DNA from: Melastoma dodecandrum | Taxonomy: Eukaryota; Streptophyta; Magnoliopsida; Myrtales; Melastomataceae | Reading direction: 5' to 3' | Length of the DNA stretch: 64,000 nucleotides | NCBI GenBank assembly: GCA_029817715.1 | Contig: JARUPY010000092.1 | Location: 27,061 to 91,060 of the forward strand | Part shown: positions 37,250 through 48,937 of the stretch, piece by piece | How positions within the stretch are numbered: position 1 is the first letter of the stretch | Layout of the letters: every line of letters begins with the position of its first letter | Translations under genes and position numbers: made by a program | The notes under the pieces: generated by a model | Seen by the model: the letters and a program-made list of their open reading frames with translations, nothing else | What the model was told of the DNA's origin: nothing | Databases searched by the model: none

Positions 37250-39842
37250 TCAGGAGTCAAGGAATATAGGCTGTGGAGTCCACTTCAGATGTAAGAAAAT
37301 CTTCCCCGACTTGGCGCCATCGAGAAGGAAGGAATCATGCACTTCCCCTTCTAATATCACTCTTGTCAGCGTCATGATGCATTTCCCTATCTTGGTCTGA
37401 CAAACATGTAAAGAAGGATGCAAAACGGAGAATGCAAGAGAAGAACCTGTCGGGACAGAGCGAACAAAAGTACCTTGCCAAAAGTGTCATGATCCAACAC
37501 CTCCACGATGAGCATGTCATGTAATCCGTCCTCGACCACGATGTCAAAAGTCTGATTCCATACTGGGTTTAGAACTTCGTTCAAGACCTGCCGAAAATGG
37601 AACACGTCAAGGAGGAAGAAACTTGACAAACCATTTGCCTCGGAGATCTTGCGTACCCGGGTCTTATGTTTCGCTTCGGACTTCTTCATTGTTAGGACTA
37701 CGTAAGGGTCGGATTTCCCTAGGATATCTGTTACCGGCAAATTCTCAGCCGCAATAACCGTAACAGACAGCACTCCTCTCACGATAACATCCTTCTTCTT
37801 AGGTGGGGAAGAATCAGTCGCCACTTCCTCAGGTCCGGCAGCAAGAACTTTCTCCAGTGAGGTTAACGTCATATCTGGTCTAAATGGGTTCTTGATGGTG
37901 CTATCCGTTCCGAATGGACAGTACAGGAGCTCCAATTGCACCTAATGATCGACGATTTTCACAGACAAGATAGCGAATAAATAGTTCCGACTTCGGGAAA
38001 TCGCAGAACTAACCTGACCCCGATTCTTATTATCTCTTTGAACCTCTAGATCCTTCACCAACTTGAGCCATACATCCTTTACCTTACCAGGCTCAAGGCT
38101 GTTCAGGGAGATTCGTGCACAACCAATGAACTCAGAGGTTTGTATCCCTTCGTCATCAAATACCCTGATAGTCAAGTGTTGGGTGGACGCGTCTTCAATT
38201 ATGAACTCAAAGTGCTCGTTCCATATGGGATTAAGCTGGTTGTTCTGAGTTACAAGAGAAGATGTCGGTTATAAGTCCAGTCCCAAGCGATTCGGGTGAA
38301 AGACTTTGATAACTTACAATGACTTTGCTGGTCTTCGTTCTGCTACGCAGAGGACGCACAAATAGCACAGCGTAAGGATCTGATTTCCCGACAAGGTCTT
38401 TATTTGTAAGTTCCCTTGCTTGCACGAGCTTTACCTCTAATGTCCCAACAGGCTTCAATTCCAGAAAGCTGCAATGCCAGGAAAGCATAAGTCAAATCAC
38501 TGCCAAAGCACGGAAGTTATCCTCTTTCCGAGAACATTACCTGTAATCTCCTGGTATTATTGGTACGATCTTCCGCACCGGCCATGTCAACGTATCCTCA
38601 ATTGCATCCCTTATGGTTTCCTAAAGAGTAATTTTGCGTTACTGCCGGTTAAATCTCTCTGCATGGATAGCGGCAAGTCAAGAACATGTACCTCGATGGC
38701 ATCGGATATTCCCGGGATGGCCGATATGTCACCGCCGGCGATCTTTAGTTTAAAGTCAAGTTTTTTCTTGAAGCCAAGAGGCATATAAACAAGCACAACA
38801 TGAGCATCGACTCCTAACTTATCATGCGATCCGAAGAGATCAGTATACAACCAACCTTTTCTCTCAAGGAATAACAGACAGCACCAAAACAAGGGAGTTC
38901 GTCTACCATCGGCTTGAAAATTAGCCTGAAAACACCTGTGAATCCGATGTCTTTCACCTGCACTGGTAAGCTGACTCCTACTCGAGTTCTAATATCGAGT
39001 TCGATGTTCGGGTTACCATCCCACTTCAATTCCAACTCCATAATGACTTCATCCCCTGCTTCCTTCTTGGTGTCTAGAATCTCAACTCCTGGAAGTTAAA
39101 GAAATGTTACCATCATTCTCTTCCAAAAGTTATTACCGGATGACGATGATGACGATCGATCGATAGTGCTTACCTGTGAATTGAGGAGCAACCGTCCCTA
39201 GAGTAAGCTTCGAGAACGTCATCGAAGACAACACGATGGGCTTATACTGCTCGAGAACAGGCTCCACGTTTGCCCTTATCATCTCAGAAGCTGCCTGTCC
39301 TGAGTCCATACGCATCAATCCACACGTACGAAACTACTTAATAATACCAACGAAAGAAAAGCAACAGATACCGCGTCGACATAAGGCCAGATCTTCTTAA
39401 GCTGCAGGTTAAGCCAAGTTAACTGCACATCATTCAAAGGACAAAAAAAAAAAATCAGCAACGACATATTAACGACATCTGCACGAATCACGAAGAAAAC
39501 CGATAAGTCACTCAACTTCTGTCGCTGAGTAAAGACGACCCAGGAAGGGTAGAACTCGCCAGGCAGCAGTTTCCGTGAATCTTCCACCGTCATCCTAGCG
39601 AACGCTGCGACAGTCGCCGCCTGAACAAAGAAAATATGCTGCCTTTCAGAGATCAACTCGGGATGAAATGAAAATCTGCCGGACAACCAATGAGAACCGA
39701 GAAACGGAGACATGGTTCCAGATCGCGGAGACGTGACCAATTCAGAACGACGGCGGGATCTGATGTTCCGGTAGAAAGCGAACCCGAAAACCAATCCGAT
39801 GCCAAAGGCCAAACCGAGGACTATCCCGGAGAGAAAACCCAT
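37250..39842 (-). CDS. SYT4/5: Plant synaptotagmin (SYT4/5 type, SMP plus two C2 domains)
   Basis: Twelve exons on the minus strand give about 565 residues: 39842-39738, 39620-39516, 39422-39372, 39294-39174, 39088-38856, 38766-38692, 38620-38541, 38468-38318, 38244-38014, 37941-37657, 37587-37474 and 37396-37250. Plant SYTs tether the ER to the plasma membrane and move lipids. An N-terminal hairpin anchor (MGFLSGIVLGLAFGIGLVFG) is followed by FARMTVEDSRKLLPGEFYPS and the SMP domain (ELKWDGNPNIELDI, VKDIGFTGVFRLIFKP). C2A carries NKDLVGKSDPYAV and RVFDDEG; C2B carries ILGKSDPYVVL and EVLDHDTFGK, with the Asp residues that bind Ca2+. At the exon 2/3 border no in-frame GT exists: the sequence reads CAGAAG then TTGAGT, one G short of a normal donor. 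Restoring that G would give the family reading QKLTWLN. Confidence 0.92.
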
Positions 39843-42211
39843 GATCCTTCTTCTCACGTCCTTCTTACAAAGACAACGTACGATGACGGTGAATTTGTTT
39901 GCATGGAGAAGATTGAAGGGAGTTATGAAAAAGAAAGAGAAGAAATAAGGACAGTGTAAAAGAGAAGAGTATAAGATCACTCGAGTTTTATGTTAAAAAA
40001 TTCTCTTAAAAATGAAGTTATTACAAAAACCAAACATTTAGTAATAATATATAAAAGAAGGCATTATTGGATTTGTGGTTTATAATTATTCTTTGTTAGT
40101 ATATTTATTTTAGTTAATTTGAAAAAGAGGAGGGGGGGGGGGGAATTCTTTGCTTGGGTTGGGGCATGTTCTTCTGCCTTCATCTCCGGGTTAAAACAAC
40201 ATCCGCAATTGCCACAAAAGTGTGGAAATGCAATAAAACCTTTTTTTTTGTTCATAAAGTTGCTTCAAAGCAATCGATTATCAACACATAGATGCTCTTA
40301 TTGATATAAAACATGTTCTTAGGGATTCCAGGAGACTGGCACTTGAACCTCATCATCATTCACAAATCTTGTCTCATGGAAAATACTTCCATCATCTATA
40401 TATCTCCTAGACCCAGTAACTGGACCACCAACCCAAATCCCAATAGGCAGAGAAAGAGATACATCATTTCTCGATGGTGGAAATAAGCAACCAAAAAAAA
40501 AAAATCTATCACATTCGAGGGTTAAGAATATCACCATTTTCACAGAAATAGTATTAAAGAAAACGAGGTTATACATTCATCATCTTATGTGGATATGAGA
40601 AGTTGATTCTTTTCTTTTAATGAAATTATCCCTAACCCACCACCAAAACCAAAACTAAGCCCTACTTTTTTATGGTGTTTGACCCACAAGCTCAACACCC
40701 CCCGAGCAACATCCAAGACAGGCATTACTATCTGCCAACTGGTTTGCGGATGGATCATTACCATCATGTCAACCTCTCATTCTTGTTCTTCGTGGTGTTC
40801 TCCTCATCCACTCAGCTCGCCATAAAACTCATGCCCATTTCCTCGCTTCTTCCTCCCCTGTCTGCTCCACCAGTCTGTCCCTCCTGGCTTCCAATGCCCA
40901 TGAGCTCTAATGGCTTTGCCTCCTTGTAAGCTATTTCGTTATCGAGTGGATCTGGTTTCAACCTATTTTGTAAGAGAAATTTTAGAAGAAAAAAGAGTAA
41001 AGATTCATGTAACGGTGCTGCAATTGCTGTCGTTTGAATATTTATAACTGTAATAACAAATTGCAGTGCAAGAAGTTTTGCCCTGTCATTGACACTCTTT
41101 CTCTTCCTCGCCCAGTTTCCTTTTTTATTGGTCACGTAAATCATTTTTTGGCTATTAGATTAGATTCGACTCATAAAATGACTCAATTATAACATTAGAA
41201 ATGTTGAGCGTTGGAGATAGCAAGACAGAACAGATTTATCAGCTTTGCGGCCCCAGAACGGAGAACACAACTTTTCTTTGAACCTTGAATGATATGTGAA
41301 ATAATACCAACCCAAACGTCGTGGAAATGTATTTGTTCGATCCTTAGAGCTTGACTTATGAGGAGTTCGAACATTTTTAACATGCCATTTATGGCCGGTT
41401 CATACACTGGTTCATGCATGCATCATCTCATTTATGCGTTTACGTATTTGGCTTTGCATGCATCTTATTAAGTTCATCAAACGTACATTTCATTTATGTT
41501 TCGTTCATTTATCATATATATACTTTTATTCTTGGAGATCCTATGTAAAGGGCACCATTGTAAGACTGAACGCACTCAACTTAGAAATCAAATCCTAAAA
41601 AGTCACGACTGTATCTTTCTTTCTATCACTTAATATATCAATATATACTCCACGTGTCCATTTTTCATTTTAATAAAAGCTTGCCAGGCGACCTTCTTAA
41701 TAGCTTATCATTTTAGGCTTAATTTTTTTTTTTTTTGGTTACTGTGGGTGCTCTTAGTAATCACGGGTTCATTATGTAAGTGTTATTCTAAACGTGGAAC
41801 GGAATGAATGAAAAACAAGATGCCAGGCCCACCGTAAGGGATCTTTTCAAACTGGGCCCAGGCCCATTAGAACGGTAGAGGAAGAGAAGAACTGGGAAAT
41901 TCAATTGAAGAGAGGAAAAGAACTCAACGAATAGTGGCTGGCTCTACAGGCTAAAATCAATTGTCATTTGCTACTCAGATTTCCGATCATGGAGTGACTC
42001 AACAAAAATCTCAAGAGATTCTAACAATGGCGGCACAAGGAAGAAAGATGGAAAGACGCGTGTACTGCGCTCGGGGTAGACATTGGAGATGTCCGGATGT
42101 CTGATCGGGGACGAGCTGCAATATCAAGACTGTGGTTGGGTTTTGGACATTTAGAGTTGATCTCGCGTGCACGCAAGAAGTTCTCTCGAGTAAAAAGTGA
42201 CCACTGACCTT
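39843..42211. other. Intergenic region between the SYT and APT genes
   Basis: No recognised gene. A minus-strand open stretch at 40962-40812, preceded by an AG acceptor, encodes a Glu/Gly-rich end starting LKPDPLDNEIAYKEAKP; it could be a terminal exon of an unknown small gene. A G-rich run lies near 40130-40143. The rest is AT-rich. Confidence 0.4.
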
Positions 42212-43645
42212 TCAACAGAAATCATCTATCTCGGTCGGCTCAACAAGAATGTAAAGCGGCTTCCCCTTGATCTTGGAATTAACCTGAGGTATTATGCCAT
42301 ACAGAAACGTCTCAGCCGAAGTAAGGCCCGGGATACCCGCTCGTGCCGAGACATACAGGTATCATTCGTGATATGAGATTTTGGGGATAAGGACACTAGA
42401 GAGCCATCGCCCTTACCTTGAACTTTGGCAACCCGATGACGCAAGCGCATTCAACGACTTCGCCTCCTGCTCGTTCTACAGGAAAAAAGAGGGCCATTTC
42501 ATCAAGATCATTTATGCCCGGAATTTGAACAGAACGGAAACACACAGACCATAGAATTACCGAGAAGTTTAATAGCTGCCGAAAGGGTCCCTCCTGTAGC
42601 CACCAAATCATCAATTACAATTGCCTTGTCACCAGGACTAATGGCTCCGACGTGCATTTCAAGACAATCTGTTCCGTACTCCAATATGTATGACTCCGAA
42701 ATAACTTCACCTGCAACCGCAAACTTTCATGAGCTGTTTCAAATGACTGACCATTCATGCACTCTCCAAGTATGATCTCCCGTGACAAAACCAAGTTTCA
42801 AAAACAAGAACCTACAGGCAGTTTTCCTCCCAGATAACAGGACACAGAGTTCAATACTGCCAGGTTTTTAGCATAAACTCAAACACGAAAGAATATTTCT
42901 TCCCAATCAATCACCACCATAATCTTAAAAAATCCTTAGTTCTATACGGCTAGCGTAAAATCTTGCACATACGCATAAAACCACGCAACAGTGCCTATTC
43001 GCACGAAGCAATTTGGCGATAAGAAGCATTAGAATAGTACCGGGAAGCTTTCTGGGTTTGCGCAGAGGGACGAACTTGGCGCCAATAGCCAATGCAATGG
43101 CTGGTCCAAACATGAACCCCCTGGCTTCAATCCCTGCGTCCGAACAACGAAAAGATTTAAAAAAAAAATCAATGATAAGAGAGACTTTTGCTTCGGCCGA
43201 CTGTCCCAATTCGTGGTTCCCCCAAAGATTCACGCCCCCGGAATCGAGCTCCGGACAAGGAAATGGCCCCAGTTCCCTCATCCCGTCAGACCCAGGAAGG
43301 AAAGACGAAGGGTACCCGCTACGACGTCGATGCCCATGTTGCGGTAGCGATCGACGAAGATGTCGACGGTGTCCTTAAACGCCTTGGGGTCCAGCAACAA
43401 CGTGGTTATGTCCTGGAACATGATGCCTTCACACAAACACACGAGAAAAAAGGAACATGTTGTTGTTTCAACATTGACATCCCAGAAAGAAGGGGGACAA
43501 GACAAGCAGGGGAGGGGGGAAGAAAACAGGGCATGCGCTCCATGAAGAAGAAACCTGGTTTGGGGAAATGGGGGATGACGCGAATGGCGCGGGAGATGGC
43601 GTCGAGCCTGGGGTCGCCCTTGAGCCCGTTCTCAGAAGCGAACAT
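42212..43645 (-). CDS. APT: Adenine phosphoribosyltransferase
   Basis: Six exons on the minus strand give 191 residues: 43645-43555, 43426-43316, 43133-43041, 42710-42561, 42475-42417 and 42283-42212. APT converts adenine and PRPP to AMP; in plants it also inactivates cytokinin bases. The start [17 protein letters not shown] matches short cytosolic APTs. Other markers are [18 protein letters not shown], the flexible loop region [19 protein letters not shown], and the PRPP-binding motif [12 protein letters not shown], complete with the two Asp residues. The C-terminus IDDFC ends at TGA. All phases agree. The frame stays open for 67 codons upstream of the ATG without another ATG (see findings). 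By neighbourhood it resembles Arabidopsis APT5. Confidence 0.95.
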
Positions 43646-43849
43646 TTCCAAATGCTCTGGTTTAACTAGTTCTGGTTCCTTACCCTCCTGGGGATCAACC
43701 AAGGGTTTGAAGGAGAGGCCGGCAGAGGGAGAGAGTGTGTAGGGAGGGAAGTAGTGGTGGGTTTTGGTTATATCTATATGATGGTAAGAGGGGGGACGGG
43801 GGGCGTCGTGTCGTGTCGAATGGATCGAGGAGATCTCGTGGGGGGGTTA

Positions 43850-46800
43850 GCTTCCATTGTCAGGGCTCCGCAGACTCCACAAATACTGCTCCCCCTGGCC
43901 ACCTAAGGATCACATACTTATCACATTAATTTTTTTATTTACAATTTATTATATAAATTTTAGTACTTAATAGTTCGAGACAATTATTCTTGACTGTTTA
44001 CAACACAAATTCCACGGTCTCATTTTTATTTTAAAAAATTAAATTACATATTTTAATTTTAATAGACCCAAGCCGACGGTCCTTTTAATGTTTCATCGAG
44101 AACTACGTTAAATATTTCTTTTTTTTTTACGTGGCATTTTTTTATATATTTTCTCTGCATAAATAAACCAAACAAAATTTTATTATTTTTTAAAAAATTG
44201 ATTTTCACGTCCTCGTTGCTTTCGAAGGAGAGAGAGTGAAGGACAGTTACGTTTGGATGAAACCAAACAGGACCTTCCTAATCGTTTCCCAATTAAGTTT
44301 TTACTCGAAGAGTGAGATGACATATTAAAATGATTTCACCTAAGAAACTAAACCGTAAGAAATACTTTTTAATAAAGTAGATCCATTCGTATCGTAACCT
44401 GAAAAGCGATGCCGTAGGGGCTCTACGTGTACAGGTGCCCAACAAGAAGGGGGGAAGAGAGTGTATAATTTATTAATATGATATAATATAATATGCTCAC
44501 CCGTCCGAAGCGCAAAAATGCCTCTAGAAAGTAACCAAAACCAAACCGAGACGCCCCCATTCCCAGACAACCCTGTCCCTCTCTTTTAATTAAATGTGCT
44601 TGTTTTCTTGCAAGTATCTCGTTACCTCGTTCCACGTGCTTCTTACACGTCTCTTTTTCTTTTTCTTCTAATTTAATTTTATTCCTGTAATAACGAATAA
44701 CGACACGTTTTCCATTTCGGAAGCAACTGTGTACGTATTTGCATTATCTATCTTTAGTGAAAAAACATCATAAATTATTAATAAATTAAAAGGAGTACGA
44801 CGAGCACGCACTCCATTTGACTTCAACTAGTAACCGAAATTTTGGGAAGTTGAACTAATAACTTATTTTTGGTATAGTTGACTACAGAATAACTCGATGA
44901 TATTTGACAAATAAATACGAGGCTCGGAATTTGATTCAAAACATTATCAACGAACGCAGAAAAAAAAAACACTATACTTACAAATAAAAACGAATCGAAC
45001 TCTTCATGAACTCACTCGATTAAAGAAAATACTTATAAAAGTCATGTGTTATAGTTCACTTTAGAGGGACCACATAAGTAAAGCAACATCGTCCCTAAAA
45101 CCTAATAACAAAAGTGACAACTCGTAATAATCACGTATTCTATTTTTTTAGATATTTTATAATGTGAATTTTAACTACTTTCTAAAAAATGTCTTGTGAC
45201 GAGCAGCTTCCGTTTCTTAAAAAACGTTTATGTTATCTCTCACTTGTTTTCTTAACCACGTGAAACTGTCCTCAATCAATACTCACGTCATTTGCCTGTA
45301 TGAATTGTAACCTTTTAGTCTCTAGATAAATGATTGTGTCCATACGATACTCAAAATAAAGCGATCGGTAAAAATGACTATAGTCTTAATTAAGTGAAGA
45401 TTGAAACCGACTACTTTCCGAGCGAATAATAAAATATAGACGATACTAAAAGTTCGAATGAACGGAGAAAATATGTTATGATTTTAATCAAACAAATGAC
45501 GAAATCAGAAGATGCATTTATATCTTTGCAAATATACCGAGCCTTGAGTTTATCTAGGGACATGTGGCTTAAGAATTTTTTAGGACGAAAAACAACAAGA
45601 CTAATATATAATTTGCAATGTTATGAACGTTGACCCGGCTAGCTTGTTTAGAGAATTTAACTTACTGCCCTTCCAGAAAAGACATATTAATGAGAGGAGG
45701 AGGAGGTGGTGGCGTTAAATGCACTGCGGTCGGACTCAGGACACAATAAAAATGAACAAAAGAAAAATCCCCCATTGGTAATGAATGCATAATAATAATA
45801 TCATTTGTAATGAATTGGGGGGGGGGGGGGGGGTTTGCCACAGGAAGAGGATAGAATTAAGGGACGTGTGAGTAGTTTTGATTGACGATTAAATCCTGGA
45901 TATATGTGTAAATGACGACAGAGACGGATTGTTGAAGAGTGGTGGTCCGGTCGTCTTTTTTTGGGCATTAGCGATCGTGGTGGTCCTTCCCAATTCCACC
46001 TGTCACATCCATCAAATCCCCCCGCTATCTTTCTAATTTATCTTCCTCCTTATATATATAAAGCAACGAAGGATTACATAACACAACGCTTGGTTGTTAT
46101 GTCACTTGTGTATCTTAATAAAGTTAATTTATATCACTGGGGCGCACACACCGATCGCATTGATGATATTGTTTAAAAAGCAGCAACTCCCTTCTCTCTC
46201 TCTCTATATATATATATAAAGTTTTAAAAATATAGCTGGGAATTGGGGGCGGGGGTGAGGGAGGTGGAGGGAGGACACGTGGGAATTTTGCCGACTTGAC
46301 AACACTGCGTTCTCAGGTAAAAACCCGAACCCTGTGCTCTCTCTGCAACCCCATTTAATTACATGACTGTCGTTACAGACACCCCTAAGATTTTAAGACA
46401 TAATACGATAATATATACGTATAAGCACAAAGATTTGTTATCCAGTGATGAAAATGCTCTCCAGCTCGGTACTTCATTGCTCCAGACAGACATCTGAAGT
46501 GCAGCGAATTTATCTTCATAAATTTTCGTTATTGCAAAATGTCAGGCTTAAACTGGAAATTTTTAGTACGCGAATAAATAAGACCTAGACGCGTTCATGC
46601 AGCGGGACCCGCATTCGGCCGGTAAAAAACAACGAGAAACTTTAGCTCTCCACTCTCAATACTGAGGTCCTCGAGATAATCTTTGCTGTGGGACTCTTTT
46701 TTTCAAAACTTCGTACAACTGGGACGAGCTTTCAAAAAGTAATCTCGAATCGAATATTGAAAATTCAAATATAAAAAATTTTAAAATTTTCGTTTTTCAA

Positions 46801-47600
46801 GTATCAAATCCACGCTCGATATTTGGAAGTTTCAAAATTATCGAGACAAATATTACCATTGGGTGAAGAAACAAATAATGCGACATGGAGGCAACCCGGG
46901 TACGGCGAGGATCCGAAAGTGGACGGGGAAACAATCCGAACACGACGAGGATGTGGATGCGAAGCTGAGGTAGAAGGCCGACGTGGAGGCAACCAGAACG
47001 CGACGGGGACATGGAAGCTGAGCTGTTTTAGGTACATTTACAAATTAGCAAGATATCTCATGCTAATTGTAAAACCCCATGGAAAAATCATAAAAGAGAG
47101 CTCGAAAATATTGAATTTTTTGAGATTACGCCAAGTCTTTTGTAAATGAAAGTGTCAACGACATAGTGCTATATTTTACAAAGAAAAATTATTATTTTTT
47201 GTTAAATTATTTTAGGTAAATTATTTTATTTAGTTTTTATTCTCTTAAGAATCAAGCACGTGCACGCCTTTCACATCTATCCGTATCTTCAAGCTACACA
47301 TATTTCAGGGCTATTAGAAAGAAAGGCCTTGATTAATACAATAGGAGAGGACTTATATGGAAGAGCCAAAGGATACATGGTGTTGCTCAAAGATAACAGA
47401 AAGTGCAATCATCTCTAGACACACGACATTACAATGAAGAGGTAGAGTCCAAGTTTAATGTTATGCAGAATTAGATGTGTTTAATGAAGTTAATTATAAA
47501 TCTAGATTGATCATTCTCATGGAAAAGCACTAGAAAGAGATTGAGTTGATGCAATCAATGATAAAGATGACACAACGTCATATGAACTTGTTAACGATAC
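43850..47600. other. AT-rich intergenic region
   Basis: No host gene was recognised. It contains a 17-base G run at 45817-45833, (CT)/(AT) simple sequence near 46190-46220, and a GC-richer patch at 46,880-47,030 with short charged frames that looks like a transposon scrap but was not identified. Confidence 0.45.
45817..45833 (+). repeat. 17-base homopolymer G tract
   Basis: An uninterrupted G run in AT-rich DNA. Length is subject to assembly error. Confidence 0.85.
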
Positions 47601-47687
47601 TCATGCTAATGCAAACGGTTAATAATGGTGTTTGATCTTTGTTAAATTTAGAAGACAAAATAAAAAAGAAATTTAAATGACAGGCGT

Positions 47688-48312
47688 GACTTGGACGATA
47701 TGTGTATTCAATTAGTGTTTTATCCAATGTCTCTTCCTAATAATAGATATTATTTGACTTATGGTTACCACTCCATATCTACTAAGGAGGATACTTTTCA
47801 GGGAGTTTTGAAAGCTCTTAAAGTTCTCGATGGCTACGCATCTAATATATCAAGTGTTGTCAACTTGAAAAATTGCAAACTTTTAAGATTAAAAAGTCAT
47901 GATGGTCATTTGTCACAAGATATTCTTCATCTAGCTTTAAGAGGAGTTATACCAAAATATGTTCCTAATAAAGCACATTCATCAAAGGGATTAAACAAAG
48001 ACGTAAATGGAACTATTTTAGTTAATTTTACATTTTGATTCGAAGGATGACCCATTTATGTTTTCTTCTCAAGCCAGGCAAGTTTTTTATCTCCAAGATC
48101 TGACCAAAGGCGACTTGTTTCAAGTTAAAAGAGTTAAGCCTAGAGATTTGTATGTCATGGAAATTCCAAATCAAGAAAATCATGAATATTTATATCTAGA
48201 GCGTATGCATAATTCTTCTTTGGTGGATCGAGACATTAATAAAGTGACAACTTGGACGAGAGACAATCATGAGGTAGACGACGTTACTTGGTATTTCTTG
48301 TGTGTTATTTAA
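47688..48312 (+). pseudogene. CACTA (En/Spm) transposase fragment, TNP2 type
   Basis: The frame from 47691 reads DDMCIQLVFYP, then STKEDTFQGVLKALKVLDGY, SNISSVVNLKNCKLLRLKSH and ALRGVIPKYV, the block of plant CACTA TNP2 proteins around the conserved GLKSHDCH motif. It then jumps, with a large internal part missing, to VNFTF-stop-FEG-stop (TGA codons near 48036 and 48048) and on to SSQARQVFYLQDL and KPRDLYVMEIP, the DUF4216-like end of the same protein class. Two nonsense codons and the deletion make it inactive. No CACTA termini were found nearby, so this is a transposon scrap and not a whole element. Confidence 0.8.
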
Positions 48313-48928
48313 TGAAATGTATATAGATTTGTGTTCCTGATTTTTACATCTTCTTAATAATATTAGTTATCATAGGGTAAACCGTAATTATCCAAGGCAA
48401 TACTAGAAGTTCAACATGCATTCTTACAATGAGTACGCATAATTCTACTGCTCTTGTAGGTTGATTTTTCATAAAAAAAAAATATATATTTTGTGGGGTC
48501 TACTTATTTATGCTAATACTTTGTTCGTGAAAATTTGTTTTCCTACGATAAGAATTGAATTCTAAAATTAGGTTTCGAGTGTTAATAGATTCTTTGCGTC
48601 ACAAGTCATGGTAATGTTGGCTTTTGCATGTCTTCCCCCCGTCTAACCTTCGTTCTTCATCGTCATTGACGTTTTCTTATTAATATTGTCGAATAGTCTT
48701 AGCAATTACAAATATTTTGTTATTCTTGTTGCTATATTCATTTGATTAGTCTTACAATTGGAAAATTTGTGTTCGACTTTAATTTATTTGTTTGTTTCAC
48801 TTTTGTATTGGTTACTTCTTTTTTACATTCATACAGAAATTTATGTCATATACCAACTAGATGTATTAAGCTATCTTCAATTAATCATAGAAAATACTTA
48901 TTATAGGTTGTATTTAACAACGAAATTT
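48313..48928. other. AT-rich region between the CACTA scrap and the MULE
   Basis: No gene is supported. A 91-codon frame at 48758-49033 runs into the MULE TIR and is a composition artefact. Confidence 0.5.
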
Positions 48929-48937
48929 TATTATTTA

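Noticed and set aside
43013..43742. Long plus-strand frames over the APT gene
   Set aside because: They are antisense shadows of APT exons, whose minus-strand reading is complete.
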